The notes under the pieces are model-generated. The model saw only the letters and a program-made list of their open reading frames with translations, was not told the origin of the DNA and searched no databases. A stretch of DNA of 64,000 nucleotides from Halobacteriales archaeon QS_1_69_70 (GTDB lineage Archaea > Halobacteriota > Halobacteria > Halobacteriales > Haloarculaceae), in contig PXRI01000012.1 of the NCBI GenBank assembly GCA_003021005.1, positions 36,732 through 100,731 of the forward strand, read 5' to 3'. Each line of letters begins with the position of its first letter. The stretch's first letter is position 1. Shown piece by piece: positions 27,435-35,647 of this stretch. The position numbers and the translations under genes were made by a program.

Positions 27435-28088
27435 ATGCGATACTTCGACCTCACGCTGACGCCCGAGGACGGCGCCATCCACCCGGTCGACCGGGCGATA
27501 GCCGCTCACGTGGCGGTGGGTCGGGAGGCGATCATGCACTTCGACGCCCTCGGCGACGGCTCCGCCATCCTCCTGTACCGGCTCCAGGGGGACGCACCCG
27601 CCCTGATCGAGGCGCTTTCGGACCACCCGGACCTGTACGCCCACGACCTGATGGACCTCGCAGAGGAAGCGTTCCACCTCTACCTCCACGTTGCGCAGGG
27701 CGAGCCGACCCGGTCTCTGGTCTCGCTCGCGGAGAAGTACGCGCTCATCATCGAGACCCCCATCGAGTTCATCCACAGCAACGCGGTCCGGATGACCGTC
27801 ATCGGCGACCACGACATGCTCCGGGCCGCCATCGAGGAGATGCCGGACTCGCTTTCGATCACCATCGACCAGGTGGGTTCCTATTCGCCCGACCGCCGTG
27901 ACACGCTCTCGTCGCTCACCGACCGCCAGCTCGAGGTCTTCCGGACGGCGGTCGAACTCGGCTACTACGAGATCCCGCGGCGGGCGACCCACGGGGAGAT
28001 CGCCGACCGCCTCGGCTGTGCGCCCTCCACCGTCGACGAGCACCTCCGGAAGGCCGAATCGAGGGTCCTGCAGTCGCTCGTGGGTTGA
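27435..28088 (+). CDS. HTH transcription regulator, bacterio-opsin activator type (HTH_10)
   Basis: 217 residues. The C-terminus holds the HTH_10 domain of the bacterio-opsin activator family: LTDRQLEVFRTAVELGYYEIPRRATHGE, then IADRLGCAPSTVDEHLRKAESRV (about 160-215). The N-terminal part (MRYFDLTLTPEDGAIHPVD, FDALGDGSAILLYRLQGD, PDLYAHDLMDL) matches the sensor-like associated domain found in many haloarchaeal members. Target genes and signal are unknown. The promoter has an inverted repeat that could be its own binding site. Confidence 0.9.
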   Translation: MRYFDLTLTPEDGAIHPVDRAIAAHVAVGREAIMHFDALGDGSAILLYRLQGDAPALIEALSDHPDLYAHDLMDLAEEAFHLYLHVAQGEPTRSLVSLAEKYALIIETPIEFIHSNAVRMTVIGDHDMLRAAIEEMPDSLSITIDQVGSYSPDRRDTLSSLTDRQLEVFRTAVELGYYEIPRRATHGEIADRLGCAPSTVDEHLRKAESRVLQSLVG

Positions 28089-28093
28089 CGTCC

Positions 28094-28273
28094 CTACACC
28101 GCCGCCTCCTCCCCGAGCGTCACGTAGAGAGCGACCGCGAACCCGACGGCGAGTGCCGTGCCGACGAGCATCGGCGTGACGCCGGTCGGGTCCGGACTGA
28201 GCAGAAAGCCCAGGGTGAAGCCACCGAAGAGGCCGCCCAGTACGGAGACGACGGCTCGTAACGCAGGATGCAT
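28094..28273 (-). CDS. Small two-helix membrane protein
   Basis: 59 residues with two hydrophobic segments (AVVSVLGGLFGGFTLGFLL and MLVGTALAVGFAVALYVTL) joined by a short SPDPTGVTP loop. The ATG at 28273 lies about 25 nt below CTTATTT (28296-28302), so longer readings are not needed. Function unknown; convergent with the HTH gene. Confidence 0.7.
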   Translation of the reverse strand: MHPALRAVVSVLGGLFGGFTLGFLLSPDPTGVTPMLVGTALAVGFAVALYVTLGEEAAV

Positions 28274-28295
28274 ACGGTCCGTCCTTCCGGAGACC

Positions 28296-28302
28296 AAATA
28301 AG
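28296..28302 (-). promoter_or_regulatory. TATA box
   Basis: CTTATTT on the minus strand, about 25 nt above the ATG at 28273. Confidence 0.5.
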
Positions 28303-28340
28303 GTCAGCGGCGCGCACGTGCGGAGCCGGGCCGGCGCTCT

Positions 28341-30038
28341 TCAGAAGAGGACGGTGCCGTGGTGTCGCGGCCGGTCGTCCCGCTGTTTCGTCCGGTAGGT
28401 CTCGAGCCGGACCTCGAGTTGCTCCCGGAGGTCGCCGGCGGGGACGAGTTCGTCGACCTGCATCTGGCTGGCCTGCGTCTCGATGTCGATGTACTTGTCG
28501 AACTCCTGTTTGGCCGACTCGACGAACGCGTCCGTCGCCTCCTCGTCCATGTCCTCGAGCTGGCCGCCGAACAGGGCGTGAACGGCGGCGTCCGGTCCCA
28601 TCACGGATATCTCCGCGGAGGGCAGCGCCAGCGTCGCGTCGGGGCCGAACGAGGGCCCGGCCATCGCGTAGATGCCGGCGCCGTAGGCCTTCCGAGTGAT
28701 GACGCAGAACTTCGGCACTTGGGCGTTCGAGGTGGCGTAGATGAACTTCCGGCCCTTCCGGAGGACGCCCTCCTTTTCGACCTGGGAGCCGATCATGTAG
28801 CCCGGGGTGTCACAGAGGTACACCAGGGGGATGTTGTAGGCGTCGCAGGTCCAGACGAAGCCGGCGCCCTTGTCCGCGGAGTCGGGGAAGATGGCGCCGG
28901 AGACGTGCTCTGGGTTGTTCGCGACGACGCCGACGACCTGCCCGCCGACGCGGGCGAGCCCGGTGACGAGTTCAGGGCCGAACTCGGGTTTGACCTCCAG
29001 GAAGGAGTCCCGGTCGACGACGCGGTCGATGACCTCCCCGACGTCGTAGGCCTCGTTGGGCTCGTCGGGGATGACGCTGTCGAGGCTGTAGGGGTTCTTC
29101 GCCGGTGGCTTCGGCGTCGCGTCCGGCGGCGGCTCCGCGTAGTTCTGCGGGAGCAGGCGGAGCACCTCCCTGGCCTTCTCGGCGGCGGTCTCCTCGTCGG
29201 GCACCACGAGGTCGGCGCTGCCGGAGTGTCTGGCGTGGACCTCCGGGCCGCCGAGGGCCTGCATGTTCGTCTCTTCGCCGGTCATCGCCCCGACGATGCG
29301 CGGCGACGCGATGGCCATGCCGGCGATGTCCTCCACCATGATGAGAAAGTCACAGAATACCGGGGTGTATGCCGAGCCGGCGACGTCGGGGCCGTAGAGG
29401 ACGCCGATCTGGGGGATCTCGCCCGACATCCGGCACTGGTTGTAGAACATCTTGCCGCCGCGGTACCGGTCCATGTGGGTGTCGCCGGGCTCCCGCTCTT
29501 CGGCGTTCAGTCGGGCGCCGGTCGAGTCGACGAGTCGCAGCATCGGAATGGAGAGGTCCATCGCGCGCTCCTGGATGCGGATGACCTTCTCGACGCCCAT
29601 CTGGCCGAGCGAGCCGGCCTTGACCGTGTAGTCGTTCGCGGTGAAGGCGACCTTCCGGCCGTCGATGGTGCCGACGCCGGTGAGGAGGCCGTCGGCCGGG
29701 AGTTCCTCGTCGTCGCCGTGCCGGGCGAATGTCCCGTCCTCGTAGACGATGTCGTCGAAGATGAGGTCCAGCCGGTCCCTGACGAACACCTTCCCCAGCT
29801 CGTCGATCTTGTCGAAGCCGCGATCGGGGCCGCCGGAGAGGATGGCCTCTACGTCCTCGCGGACGGCCGCCTCCCGCTCGGTGACCACGGCGCCCTCCTC
29901 GCTCCAGTTCTCGCCGGCCTCGGCGAGGGTGCCGCCCTCACCGACCAGCTCGACGCCCTGGCCGAGGTGCTCGGAGACGGCCGTCGCGATGGCCTGTGCG
30001 ATCTCCTCGTCCGTGTCGGCGTCGATCTCGATCTCCAT
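28341..30038 (-). CDS. Acyl-CoA carboxylase carboxyltransferase (beta) subunit
   Basis: 565 residues with the two crotonase-like halves of biotin-dependent carboxyltransferases: FTANDYTVKAGSLGQMGVEK and LRLVDSTGARLN in the first half, GFVWTCDAYNIPLVYLCDTPG and YGAGIYAMAGPSFGPDATLALPSAEISVMG in the second. It moves CO2 from biotin to acetyl- or propionyl-CoA. About 90 extra N-terminal residues precede the first domain (MEIEIDADTDEEIAQAIA); these are also usual in haloarchaeal homologues as I recall. No biotin carboxylase gene is nearby. The promoter overlaps a perfect 17-bp palindrome, so its expression is probably controlled. Confidence 0.9.
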   Translation of the reverse strand: MEIEIDADTDEEIAQAIATAVSEHLGQGVELVGEGGTLAEAGENWSEEGAVVTEREAAVREDVEAILSGGPDRGFDKIDELGKVFVRDRLDLIFDDIVYEDGTFARHGDDEELPADGLLTGVGTIDGRKVAFTANDYTVKAGSLGQMGVEKVIRIQERAMDLSIPMLRLVDSTGARLNAEEREPGDTHMDRYRGGKMFYNQCRMSGEIPQIGVLYGPDVAGSAYTPVFCDFLIMVEDIAGMAIASPRIVGAMTGEETNMQALGGPEVHARHSGSADLVVPDEETAAEKAREVLRLLPQNYAEPPPDATPKPPAKNPYSLDSVIPDEPNEAYDVGEVIDRVVDRDSFLEVKPEFGPELVTGLARVGGQVVGVVANNPEHVSGAIFPDSADKGAGFVWTCDAYNIPLVYLCDTPGYMIGSQVEKEGVLRKGRKFIYATSNAQVPKFCVITRKAYGAGIYAMAGPSFGPDATLALPSAEISVMGPDAAVHALFGGQLEDMDEEATDAFVESAKQEFDKYIDIETQASQMQVDELVPAGDLREQLEVRLETYRTKQRDDRPRHHGTVLF

Positions 30039-30050
30039 GGTCTCTCCCGG

Positions 30051-30067
30051 AAACTCACCGTGAGTTT
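30051..30067. promoter_or_regulatory. Perfect 17-bp palindrome, candidate operator
   Basis: AAACTCACCGTGAGTTT has two 8-bp arms around a single base. It overlaps the TATA box at 30064-30071 and lies just before the ATG at 30038 of the carboxylase gene, where bound protein would block transcription. Confidence 0.6.
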
Positions 30068-30071
30068 ATAG
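30064..30071 (-). promoter_or_regulatory. TATA box of the carboxyltransferase gene
   Basis: CTATAAAC on the minus strand, about 27-33 nt above the ATG at 30038. Confidence 0.6.
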
Positions 30072-30185
30072 TTTCCAGCGTTCGCGTACGTTCGCCTTTA
30101 CAAACACGCCGTAAAAGCATTGTGGGAGCCACGTCGTGCCCGGCCGCTAAAAATCCGGGCACTTCCTCCGGACGACATCCCCGGA

Positions 30186-30497
30186 TCAGTCCCCGGCGGA
30201 AATCGATCCCACCGGGACCGCCGGATCGACCTCCTGGCCCGCCTCCACATGGACGACGCTCAGGTCCTGGCGCTGCCCACGGCCCTCGTCGTCGGTAACG
30301 GCGGTGGCGCAGCCGAACTCGACCCCCTCCGCCTCGGGGTCGGCACCGTCCCAGGAGACGTCCAAGTCTACCGCCTCGTGGTCGGGCGGACACGTTTGGC
30401 TCTCCACCGGGTCGGGCGTCACGCACTCGCCGCGAGGGAAGGGTTCGCGGTCGAGGTCCGCGACGGCGCCACAGCGCGGCCGGGCCCGGAACCGCAA
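30186..30497 (-). CDS. Possible short protein of unknown function, or gene remnant
   Basis: A minus-strand frame from TTG at 30497 gives 103 residues, with four Cys (RCGAV, GECVT, QTCPP, FGCAT) and a haloarchaeal-looking acidic body (DLDVSWDGADPEAEGVEFG, DLSVVHVEAGQEVDP). Codon third positions are mostly G or C. There is no good promoter, the start codon is weak and the frame extends towards the promoter of the divergent gene, so it may be a remnant of a larger secreted protein. Low certainty. Confidence 0.3.
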   Translation of the reverse strand: MRFRARPRCGAVADLDREPFPRGECVTPDPVESQTCPPDHEAVDLDVSWDGADPEAEGVEFGCATAVTDDEGRGQRQDLSVVHVEAGQEVDPAVPVGSISAGD

Positions 30498-30523
30498 TAG
30501 GGGCGTCGGACGGCCCGAAGGGG

Positions 30524-30530
30524 TTATGAA
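30524..30530 (+). promoter_or_regulatory. TATA-like box
   Basis: TTATGAA about 27 nt above the ATG at 30553. It contains the ATG at 30526, which argues for the later start. Confidence 0.45.
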
Positions 30531-30552
30531 GCCGCCGGCCGACTCCCCCGCA

Positions 30553-31407
30553 ATGATAGACGAGACGGTCGAGGAGATCGAGGAGATGCAGACCCACTCC
30601 TCCTCGACGGTGGCGATCAAGGCCGCCGAGGCGCTGCGGGAGCTGTTAGACCGGGAGTTCGCCACGACCGAGGAGTACCGCAAGCACCTCGAACGGAACA
30701 GCGACGCGCTCCGGCGGGCGAACACCTCCCACGCCTCCCTCTTTACCACCCAGCGGGAGATCCTAGAGCGGGTCGAGGCCAGCGAGGCGGACTCCGTCGA
30801 GGCGGCGAAGGCCGCGACGGCAGACGCCATCGACGGCGTGATCGAGGCGGTCGGACGGGCGAAACACCAGGCCGCCACGAACGCCGTCGAACTCCTCGAG
30901 GACGGCGCGACCGTCCTGACCCACGACTTCTCGACGACCGTCGTGGAGGCGATCGAACTGGCGGCCCGGGCCGGCCACCACCTCGACGTCTACGTCACCG
31001 AGGCCCGGCCGCGGTTCATCGGCCGGAAGGCCGCCCGGACGCTTTCCGCGATCGACCGCGTCGACCCGACGCTCGTCGTCGACAGCGCGGCGGGCCACTA
31101 CCTCGACGACTGCGACCGGGTCGTCGTCGGGATGGACTGCATCGTCGAGGACACCCTCTACAACCGGGTCGGCACGTTTCCCATCGCGGCGACGGCCGCG
31201 GAACTGGCGGTACCGGTGTCGGTGTTCGGGTCGAGCGCCAAGCTCATCGAGGAGGGCTTCGCCTTCGAGAACGCGTTCCGCACGAGGAGCGAGGTGATGC
31301 GGGAGCCGACGGAGGGATTCGACGTCGCAAACCCCGCCTACGACGCGACCCCCACCCACCTGCTAGCGAACGTGGTGACCGACGAAGGCGTGCACGAGCT
31401 GGAGTAG
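30553..31407 (+). CDS. eIF2B alpha/beta/delta-like protein, ribose-1,5-bisphosphate isomerase family
   Basis: 284 residues of the eIF-2B/MtnA/R15P isomerase superfamily. A helical N-terminus (MQTHSSSTVAIKAAEALREL) leads to a Rossmann-like C-terminal domain with VLTHDFSTTVVEAIELA, VYVTEARPRFIGRK, VVVGMDCIVEDTLYNRVGTFPIA and VSVFGSSAKLIE. The Asp in GMDCI is the conserved catalytic-type position of the sugar isomerases. In haloarchaea a member of this family converts ribose 1,5-bisphosphate to ribulose 1,5-bisphosphate in nucleoside breakdown; a translation or regulatory role is the alternative. The uridine phosphorylase at 9 kb would supply the upstream product. Confidence 0.82.
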   Translation: MIDETVEEIEEMQTHSSSTVAIKAAEALRELLDREFATTEEYRKHLERNSDALRRANTSHASLFTTQREILERVEASEADSVEAAKAATADAIDGVIEAVGRAKHQAATNAVELLEDGATVLTHDFSTTVVEAIELAARAGHHLDVYVTEARPRFIGRKAARTLSAIDRVDPTLVVDSAAGHYLDDCDRVVVGMDCIVEDTLYNRVGTFPIAATAAELAVPVSVFGSSAKLIEEGFAFENAFRTRSEVMREPTEGFDVANPAYDATPTHLLANVVTDEGVHELE

Positions 31408-31629
31408 CGGACGGACGCCGCCGAACGGTATCCGGCGGCTCCCGGCGTCGAACCTGGGCTGGCTGACGACGAGTGTGTCGCACTCGGGGCACTCGATGTC
31501 GGTCCGGCCGTCGGCCGGGTCGGCGACGACCCACGCCCCGTCGACCGGGTCGTTGAACCGACAGCCCGGGCAGTGGAGGACCGCCTTCCGCGCCGCCGGA
31601 TCCCCGGTCTGTGGGTTCGAGTCTGCCAT
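31363..31629 (-). CDS. Small zinc-ribbon protein
   Basis: 88 residues. Two Cys pairs, LHCPGCRFNDPVDGAW and DIECPECDTLVVSQP, form a predicted zinc ribbon. The C-terminus (FGGVRPLLQLVHAFVGHHVR) overlaps the 3-prime end of the opposite gene by 45 nt. The ATG at 31629 is chosen because a strong TTTATAAA box lies 24-31 nt upstream. Such small haloarchaeal zinc ribbons are common and some act in regulation; the role here is unknown. Upstream are three phased TTTAATGG boxes. Confidence 0.75.
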   Translation of the reverse strand: MADSNPQTGDPAARKAVLHCPGCRFNDPVDGAWVVADPADGRTDIECPECDTLVVSQPRFDAGSRRIPFGGVRPLLQLVHAFVGHHVR

Positions 31630-31652
31630 CTTATGGTGATAGACACCGTACA

Positions 31653-31660
31653 TTTATAAA
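31653..31660 (-). promoter_or_regulatory. TATA box of the zinc-ribbon gene
   Basis: TTTATAAA, palindromic, 24-31 nt above the ATG at 31629. Confidence 0.6.
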
Positions 31661-31670
31661 CTTGATGCCG

Positions 31671-31708
31671 TTTAATGGTGGCTATTGGTATTTAATGGTT
31701 TTTAATGG
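31671..31708. repeat. Three phased TTTAATGG boxes
   Basis: TTTAATGG occurs at 31671-31678, 31691-31698 and 31701-31708. Spacings are 20 and 10 nt, that is whole helical turns, directly upstream of the zinc-ribbon promoter. Confidence 0.6.
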
Positions 31709-31801
31709 AATCTTGCGATCGCGGAGGACTTGACGAAGTTCGGTCAGCGAATCGGGGGGTGGGCGGGCTGAGGTTGGATGGCGTCAGGCCTCGCGGCGGG
31801 A

Positions 31802-34075
31802 CTACTGGAAGGTCCGCCCGACCTCGGGCTCGTCCGGCTCGCCGCCGGGGGTGAACTCCTCTTCCATCTCCTCGTAGCGTTCGCGGGTGTCCCCGTCGAT
31901 GCTGGCGCCGACCTCCTCTAGGGCGTCCTCGAAGTGTGCGGCGGTCACGCGGACGTTCCCGACGGTTTTGTCGGCCTCGTCGGCGTCGACGCTGTCGATG
32001 AACTCCCGCGTCGCGGCCATGGAGGCCTCCCGGGCGAGCGCCTCCAGGTCCGCGCCGACGTAGCCGTCGGTCCGGCGGGCCAGCTCCTGGAGGTCGACGT
32101 CGTCCGCGAGTGGCTTGTCGCGGGTGTGGACTTCGAGGATCGCCCGGCGGGCCTCCTCGTCCGGCACGGGAACGTGGACGTGGCGGTCGAGCCGCCCGGG
32201 CCGGAGGAGTGCCGAGTCGATGAGGTCCGGCCGGTTGGTCGTCGCGATGACGACGACGTCCTCCAGTTCCTCGAGGCCGTCCAGCTCCGTCAACAGCTGG
32301 GAGACGACGCGTTCGCCGACCCCGCTGTCGCCCATCCGTGTGCCCCGCTCGCCGGCGATGGAGTCGATCTCGTCGAAGAAGACGACCGTCGGCGCGTTCG
32401 ACCGGGCCTTCTCGAAGACCTCGCGGACGCCCTTCTCGGACTCGCCGACGTACTTGTTCAACAGTTCCGGGCCCTTGATCGAGATGAAGTTCGACTGGGC
32501 CTCGTTGGCGACGGCCTTCGCCATCAGCGTCTTGCCGGTGCCGGGCGGGCCGTACAGGAGCACGCCCTTCGCGGCGTCGACGTCCATGATTTCGAAGACC
32601 TCGGGGTACTCGAGCGGCCACTGGATGGTCTCTCGGAGCCGCTCCTGGGTGTCGTCGAGCCCGCCGACGTCGGTCCAGGTGATGTCCGGGATCTCGACGA
32701 AGACCTCGCGGAGCGCCGAGGGCTCGATGCCCTTCAGCGCCTCCCTGACGTCCGACTCGGTGACCTCCATCGACTCCAGCATCTCGGCGTCGATCTCCTC
32801 GGCCTCCAGGTCGAGCTGGGGGCGGATGCGGCGCAGGGCGTTCATCGCGGCCTCCTTCGTGAGGCTCTCGAGGTCGGCGCCGACGAAGCCGTGGGTGTGG
32901 TCGGCGTACCGGTCGAGGTCGACGTCGTCGACCAGCGGCATCCCGCGGGTGTGGACCTGCAGGATCTCCTTGCGGCCGGCCTTGTCGGGGACGCCGATCT
33001 CGATCTCGCGGTCGAACCGGCCGCCGCGGCGGAGCGCGGGGTCGATGGCGTCGACGCGGTTGGTCGCGCCGATGACGATGACGTCGCCGCGCTCCTCGAG
33101 CCCGTCCATCAGCGAGAGCAGCTGGGCGACCACGCGGCGCTCGACGTCGCCGCTCGTCTCGCCGCGCTTCGGCGCGATCGAGTCCAGCTCGTCGACGAAG
33201 ATCATCGCCGGCGCGTTCTCCTCGGCCTCCTCGAACACCTCCCGGAGCTGCTCTTCGCTCTCCCCGTAGTACTTCGACATGATCTCGGGCCCCGAGATGT
33301 TCGTGAAGTACGCGTCTATCTCGCTGGCGACGGCCTGCGCCATCAGCGTCTTCCCGGTGCCCGGCGGGCCGTGCAGTAGCACCCCCTTGGGCGGCTCGAT
33401 GCCGAGCTGCTGGAACAGCTCGGGATGCCGCATCGGGAGCTCGATCATCTCCCTGACCTGCTCGAGTTCGTCGTCCAGGCCGCCGATGTCCTCGTAGGTC
33501 ACCGACGGCGTCCCGCCGGCGCCGGCGGTCGGGCCGCCGCCGGCCTGTTGGGCGATCTGTTCGGCGGGCTGTTCGCTGATCTCGACCTCCGTCGAGTCCG
33601 TCACGACGACGGTCCCGGCCGGGTCGGTGCCGGCGATCTTCAGCGGGATGCGCTGGCCGCTCCGCGACGAGAGCGGCCCGAGGCCGAGCGAGAACGGCAC
33701 GTTCTGGCCCTCCGTGACGGCCTGGCCGCTGAGCTTGTCGCGGATGTGCGGCCCGATGTTGCCCCGGATGCGGAGGTTCTGGGGCAGCGCGACCGTGACC
33801 TGCTTGGCGGGGTTGACGTCGGCGGCCTCGACGAGGACGGTGTCGTCGATGCCGACGTCGGCCTCCTGGCGGAGGCGGCCGTCGATCCGGATGACCCCCT
33901 TGCCCTCGTCCTCCGGGTAGCCGGGCCAGACCCGGGCGACCGCGCGGGAGTCGCCGCTGTCGATGAGGATGTAGTCGCCGTTCTCGAGGTCGAGTTCGGC
34001 CATCGCCTGGCGGTCGATGGCGGCGAGGCCGCGGCCCGCGTCCTTCTGTTTGAGTGGCTTGACCGTGAGCTTCAT
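31802..34075 (-). CDS. cdc48: Cdc48/VAT-type AAA+ ATPase
   Basis: 757 residues with the full Cdc48 plan. The N-domain ([21 protein letters not shown], then a beta barrel) is followed by D1 and D2, each with Walker [12 protein letters not shown] and Walker B ([30 protein letters not shown]), and sensor/arginine-finger regions ([42 protein letters not shown]). It unfolds proteins with ATP, often for the proteasome. It lies 3 nt downstream of a small Hsp20-like gene and is co-transcribed with it. The C-terminus is acidic. Confidence 0.96.
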   Translation of the reverse strand: MKLTVKPLKQKDAGRGLAAIDRQAMAELDLENGDYILIDSGDSRAVARVWPGYPEDEGKGVIRIDGRLRQEADVGIDDTVLVEAADVNPAKQVTVALPQNLRIRGNIGPHIRDKLSGQAVTEGQNVPFSLGLGPLSSRSGQRIPLKIAGTDPAGTVVVTDSTEVEISEQPAEQIAQQAGGGPTAGAGGTPSVTYEDIGGLDDELEQVREMIELPMRHPELFQQLGIEPPKGVLLHGPPGTGKTLMAQAVASEIDAYFTNISGPEIMSKYYGESEEQLREVFEEAEENAPAMIFVDELDSIAPKRGETSGDVERRVVAQLLSLMDGLEERGDVIVIGATNRVDAIDPALRRGGRFDREIEIGVPDKAGRKEILQVHTRGMPLVDDVDLDRYADHTHGFVGADLESLTKEAAMNALRRIRPQLDLEAEEIDAEMLESMEVTESDVREALKGIEPSALREVFVEIPDITWTDVGGLDDTQERLRETIQWPLEYPEVFEIMDVDAAKGVLLYGPPGTGKTLMAKAVANEAQSNFISIKGPELLNKYVGESEKGVREVFEKARSNAPTVVFFDEIDSIAGERGTRMGDSGVGERVVSQLLTELDGLEELEDVVVIATTNRPDLIDSALLRPGRLDRHVHVPVPDEEARRAILEVHTRDKPLADDVDLQELARRTDGYVGADLEALAREASMAATREFIDSVDADEADKTVGNVRVTAAHFEDALEEVGASIDGDTRERYEEMEEEFTPGGEPDEPEVGRTFQ

Positions 34076-34078
34076 GCG

Positions 34079-34309
34079 TTACCCTTCCACCTCGACGGTT
34101 ACGACTCCGTTGGTCATGAATGCACGGGACGCACCCTCGGGAACGTCGAACTCCGCCTGGTCGCCGTAGGCGACGACGATGGCCGTGCCGTCGACGAGGT
34201 CGACGGTGCCCTCGACGGGCCCGAGGTCGGCGACGACGAGCGACTCGGCATCGTAATCGTACCGGCGGACGAGGCCGTCGCCGCGAAGCGTCTCTGAGCT
34301 CTCGGTCAT
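34079..34309 (-). CDS. Small Hsp20-like protein (DUF7127-like), first gene of the cdc48 operon
   Basis: 76 residues, mostly beta: LVRRYDYDAESLVVADLG, GTVDLVDGTAIVVAYGDQAEFDVPEG, and the ending SRAFMTNGVVTVEVEG, which is like the closing strand of alpha-crystallin/Hsp20 domains (NGVLTVxV). I infer a small chaperone-like or adaptor role with Cdc48, whose start is 3 nt away. A TATTTAAA box about 26-33 nt upstream marks the operon promoter. Confidence 0.75.
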   Translation of the reverse strand: MTESSETLRGDGLVRRYDYDAESLVVADLGPVEGTVDLVDGTAIVVAYGDQAEFDVPEGASRAFMTNGVVTVEVEG

Positions 34310-34334
34310 ACTAACGCGACGTAAGTCAATCTAG

Positions 34335-34342
34335 TATTTAAA
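34335..34342 (-). promoter_or_regulatory. TATA box of the Hsp20-like/cdc48 operon
   Basis: On the minus strand TTTAAATA, 26-33 nt above the ATG at 34309, in an AT-rich stretch. Confidence 0.65.
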
Positions 34343-34412
34343 TCTTTTGTTGAAGAACCCCCGTCATCACGGCATTACGCACCAACGGTACTATTGCGGT
34401 TCACGCGCTACC

Positions 34413-34476
34413 GGGCTCCTGATCGGCCACTCCCCAGCGGGCTCCTGATCGGCCACTTCCGGGCTGATCGGCCACT
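34413..34476. repeat. Short tandem repeat, three units
   Basis: GGGCTCCTGATCGGCCACT occurs exactly at 34413-34431 and 34439-34457. A variant lacking CCT is at 34461-34476. It lies between the cdc48 operon promoter and the end of htpX; the rest of 34343-34611 shows no gene. Confidence 0.75.
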
Positions 34477-34611
34477 TCCGGGTACTCCCGGGCGCGCGGG
34501 TAACTGCTCTCATTCCGTGGTCCGCGGTGTCGATCCGGTTCGGGCGTCGCGGCACCCTGGTCGCCGCTCGGTGGTGGCCGCGTGCCATCCAGCCGTCGAT
34601 CCACTACCGGC

Positions 34612-35460
34612 TCACTGCACCATCTGGTTCAGGCGCCGGATCCGCTCGTTGGTGGGTGGATGGGTGGCGAAAAGCGTCGCCGCCAGCCCGCGCTCGCCGC
34701 CGAAGATACACATCGCGGCGGTGGCGCTGTCCACCTCGGGGGCCTGCTCGTGGGTGCCGACCTCCTGGATGGTCGCCAGGGCGTTCGCGAGCGCCGCCGG
34801 GTCGCCGGTGTACGCGGCGGCGTCCTCGTCGGCGACGTACTCCCGGTAGCGGGAGATGGCCAGGACGAACACCATCACGAGCATCTGGGTGAGGAGGCTG
34901 AGCAGGTACGCGACGACGAAGCCGACGATCGGGATGTCGTCCGTGACGAGCTGGACGACGAAAAACACCGTCAGCCCGACGATCGACGCGACGGACTGCC
35001 CGAGCAACATGACGACCACGTCGCGGTTCTTGACGTGGGCGAGTTCGTGGGCGAGTACGCCCTCGAGTTCGTCCATCGACATGTGGCCCTCGTCGACGAG
35101 CGCCAGCATGGTCTCGGAGACGACCACCGTCCCGGCACCCTTCCGGCCGACGGCGAAGGCGTTCGGCAGCCCCATCTGCCCGACCATCAGTCGCGGCTTC
35201 TCGATGCCCATGGCGTCGGCGAGCGTCTCGACGCGGCGGTGGACCTCCGGGCGGTCCTCGGGTGGGAGATCCGCGGCGCCGACGCTATAGAGGGCGAGTT
35301 TCTTCCCGACGACGTACTGGACCCCGACGAAGGCGAGGCTTCCCGCCAGGACGACGGGGATGCCGACGACGGGCGCAAACAGCGCCGCCACGATGACGTA
35401 GACCCCGAACAGCACGCTCATCGCGACGACCATCCTCGCCTGGAGACCTCGGTGCGGCAT
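34612..35460 (-). CDS. htpX: HtpX-like M48 membrane metalloprotease
   Basis: 282 residues. The catalytic zinc motif is HELAH (His about 138, Glu 139, His 142), with the third ligand Glu in SRYREYVAD (about 207). Two N-terminal helices (VVAMSVLFGVYVIVAALF; GIPVVLAGSLAFVGVQYV) and two more after the active site anchor it in the membrane. It degrades damaged membrane proteins. The conserved end ATHPPTNERIRRLNQM is present. The start at 35460 is placed by GCTTTTG about 27 nt upstream; a GTG at 35475 is less likely. Confidence 0.93.
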   Translation of the reverse strand: MPHRGLQARMVVAMSVLFGVYVIVAALFAPVVGIPVVLAGSLAFVGVQYVVGKKLALYSVGAADLPPEDRPEVHRRVETLADAMGIEKPRLMVGQMGLPNAFAVGRKGAGTVVVSETMLALVDEGHMSMDELEGVLAHELAHVKNRDVVVMLLGQSVASIVGLTVFFVVQLVTDDIPIVGFVVAYLLSLLTQMLVMVFVLAISRYREYVADEDAAAYTGDPAALANALATIQEVGTHEQAPEVDSATAAMCIFGGERGLAATLFATHPPTNERIRRLNQMVQ

Positions 35461-35485
35461 ACGCGACGCGTACACTGTTTCCGCG

Positions 35486-35492
35486 CAAAAGC
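35486..35492 (-). promoter_or_regulatory. TATA-like box of htpX
   Basis: GCTTTTG on the minus strand, about 26-32 nt above the ATG at 35460. Confidence 0.4.
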
Positions 35493-35647
35493 GCTGCGGC
35501 GTTTCGGCGCCGCGACACCGTCGAAAGCGTTTTCACGTCGCTGGCGCGAGTCGGGCCCCCCGACTGGACGCTCGACCGGCTCGGGAAGTCCGACGTCGAA
35601 CCGTTCGAGGCCGGGGCGTTTATCGCACGACCGGCCGCAGGGTCGCC

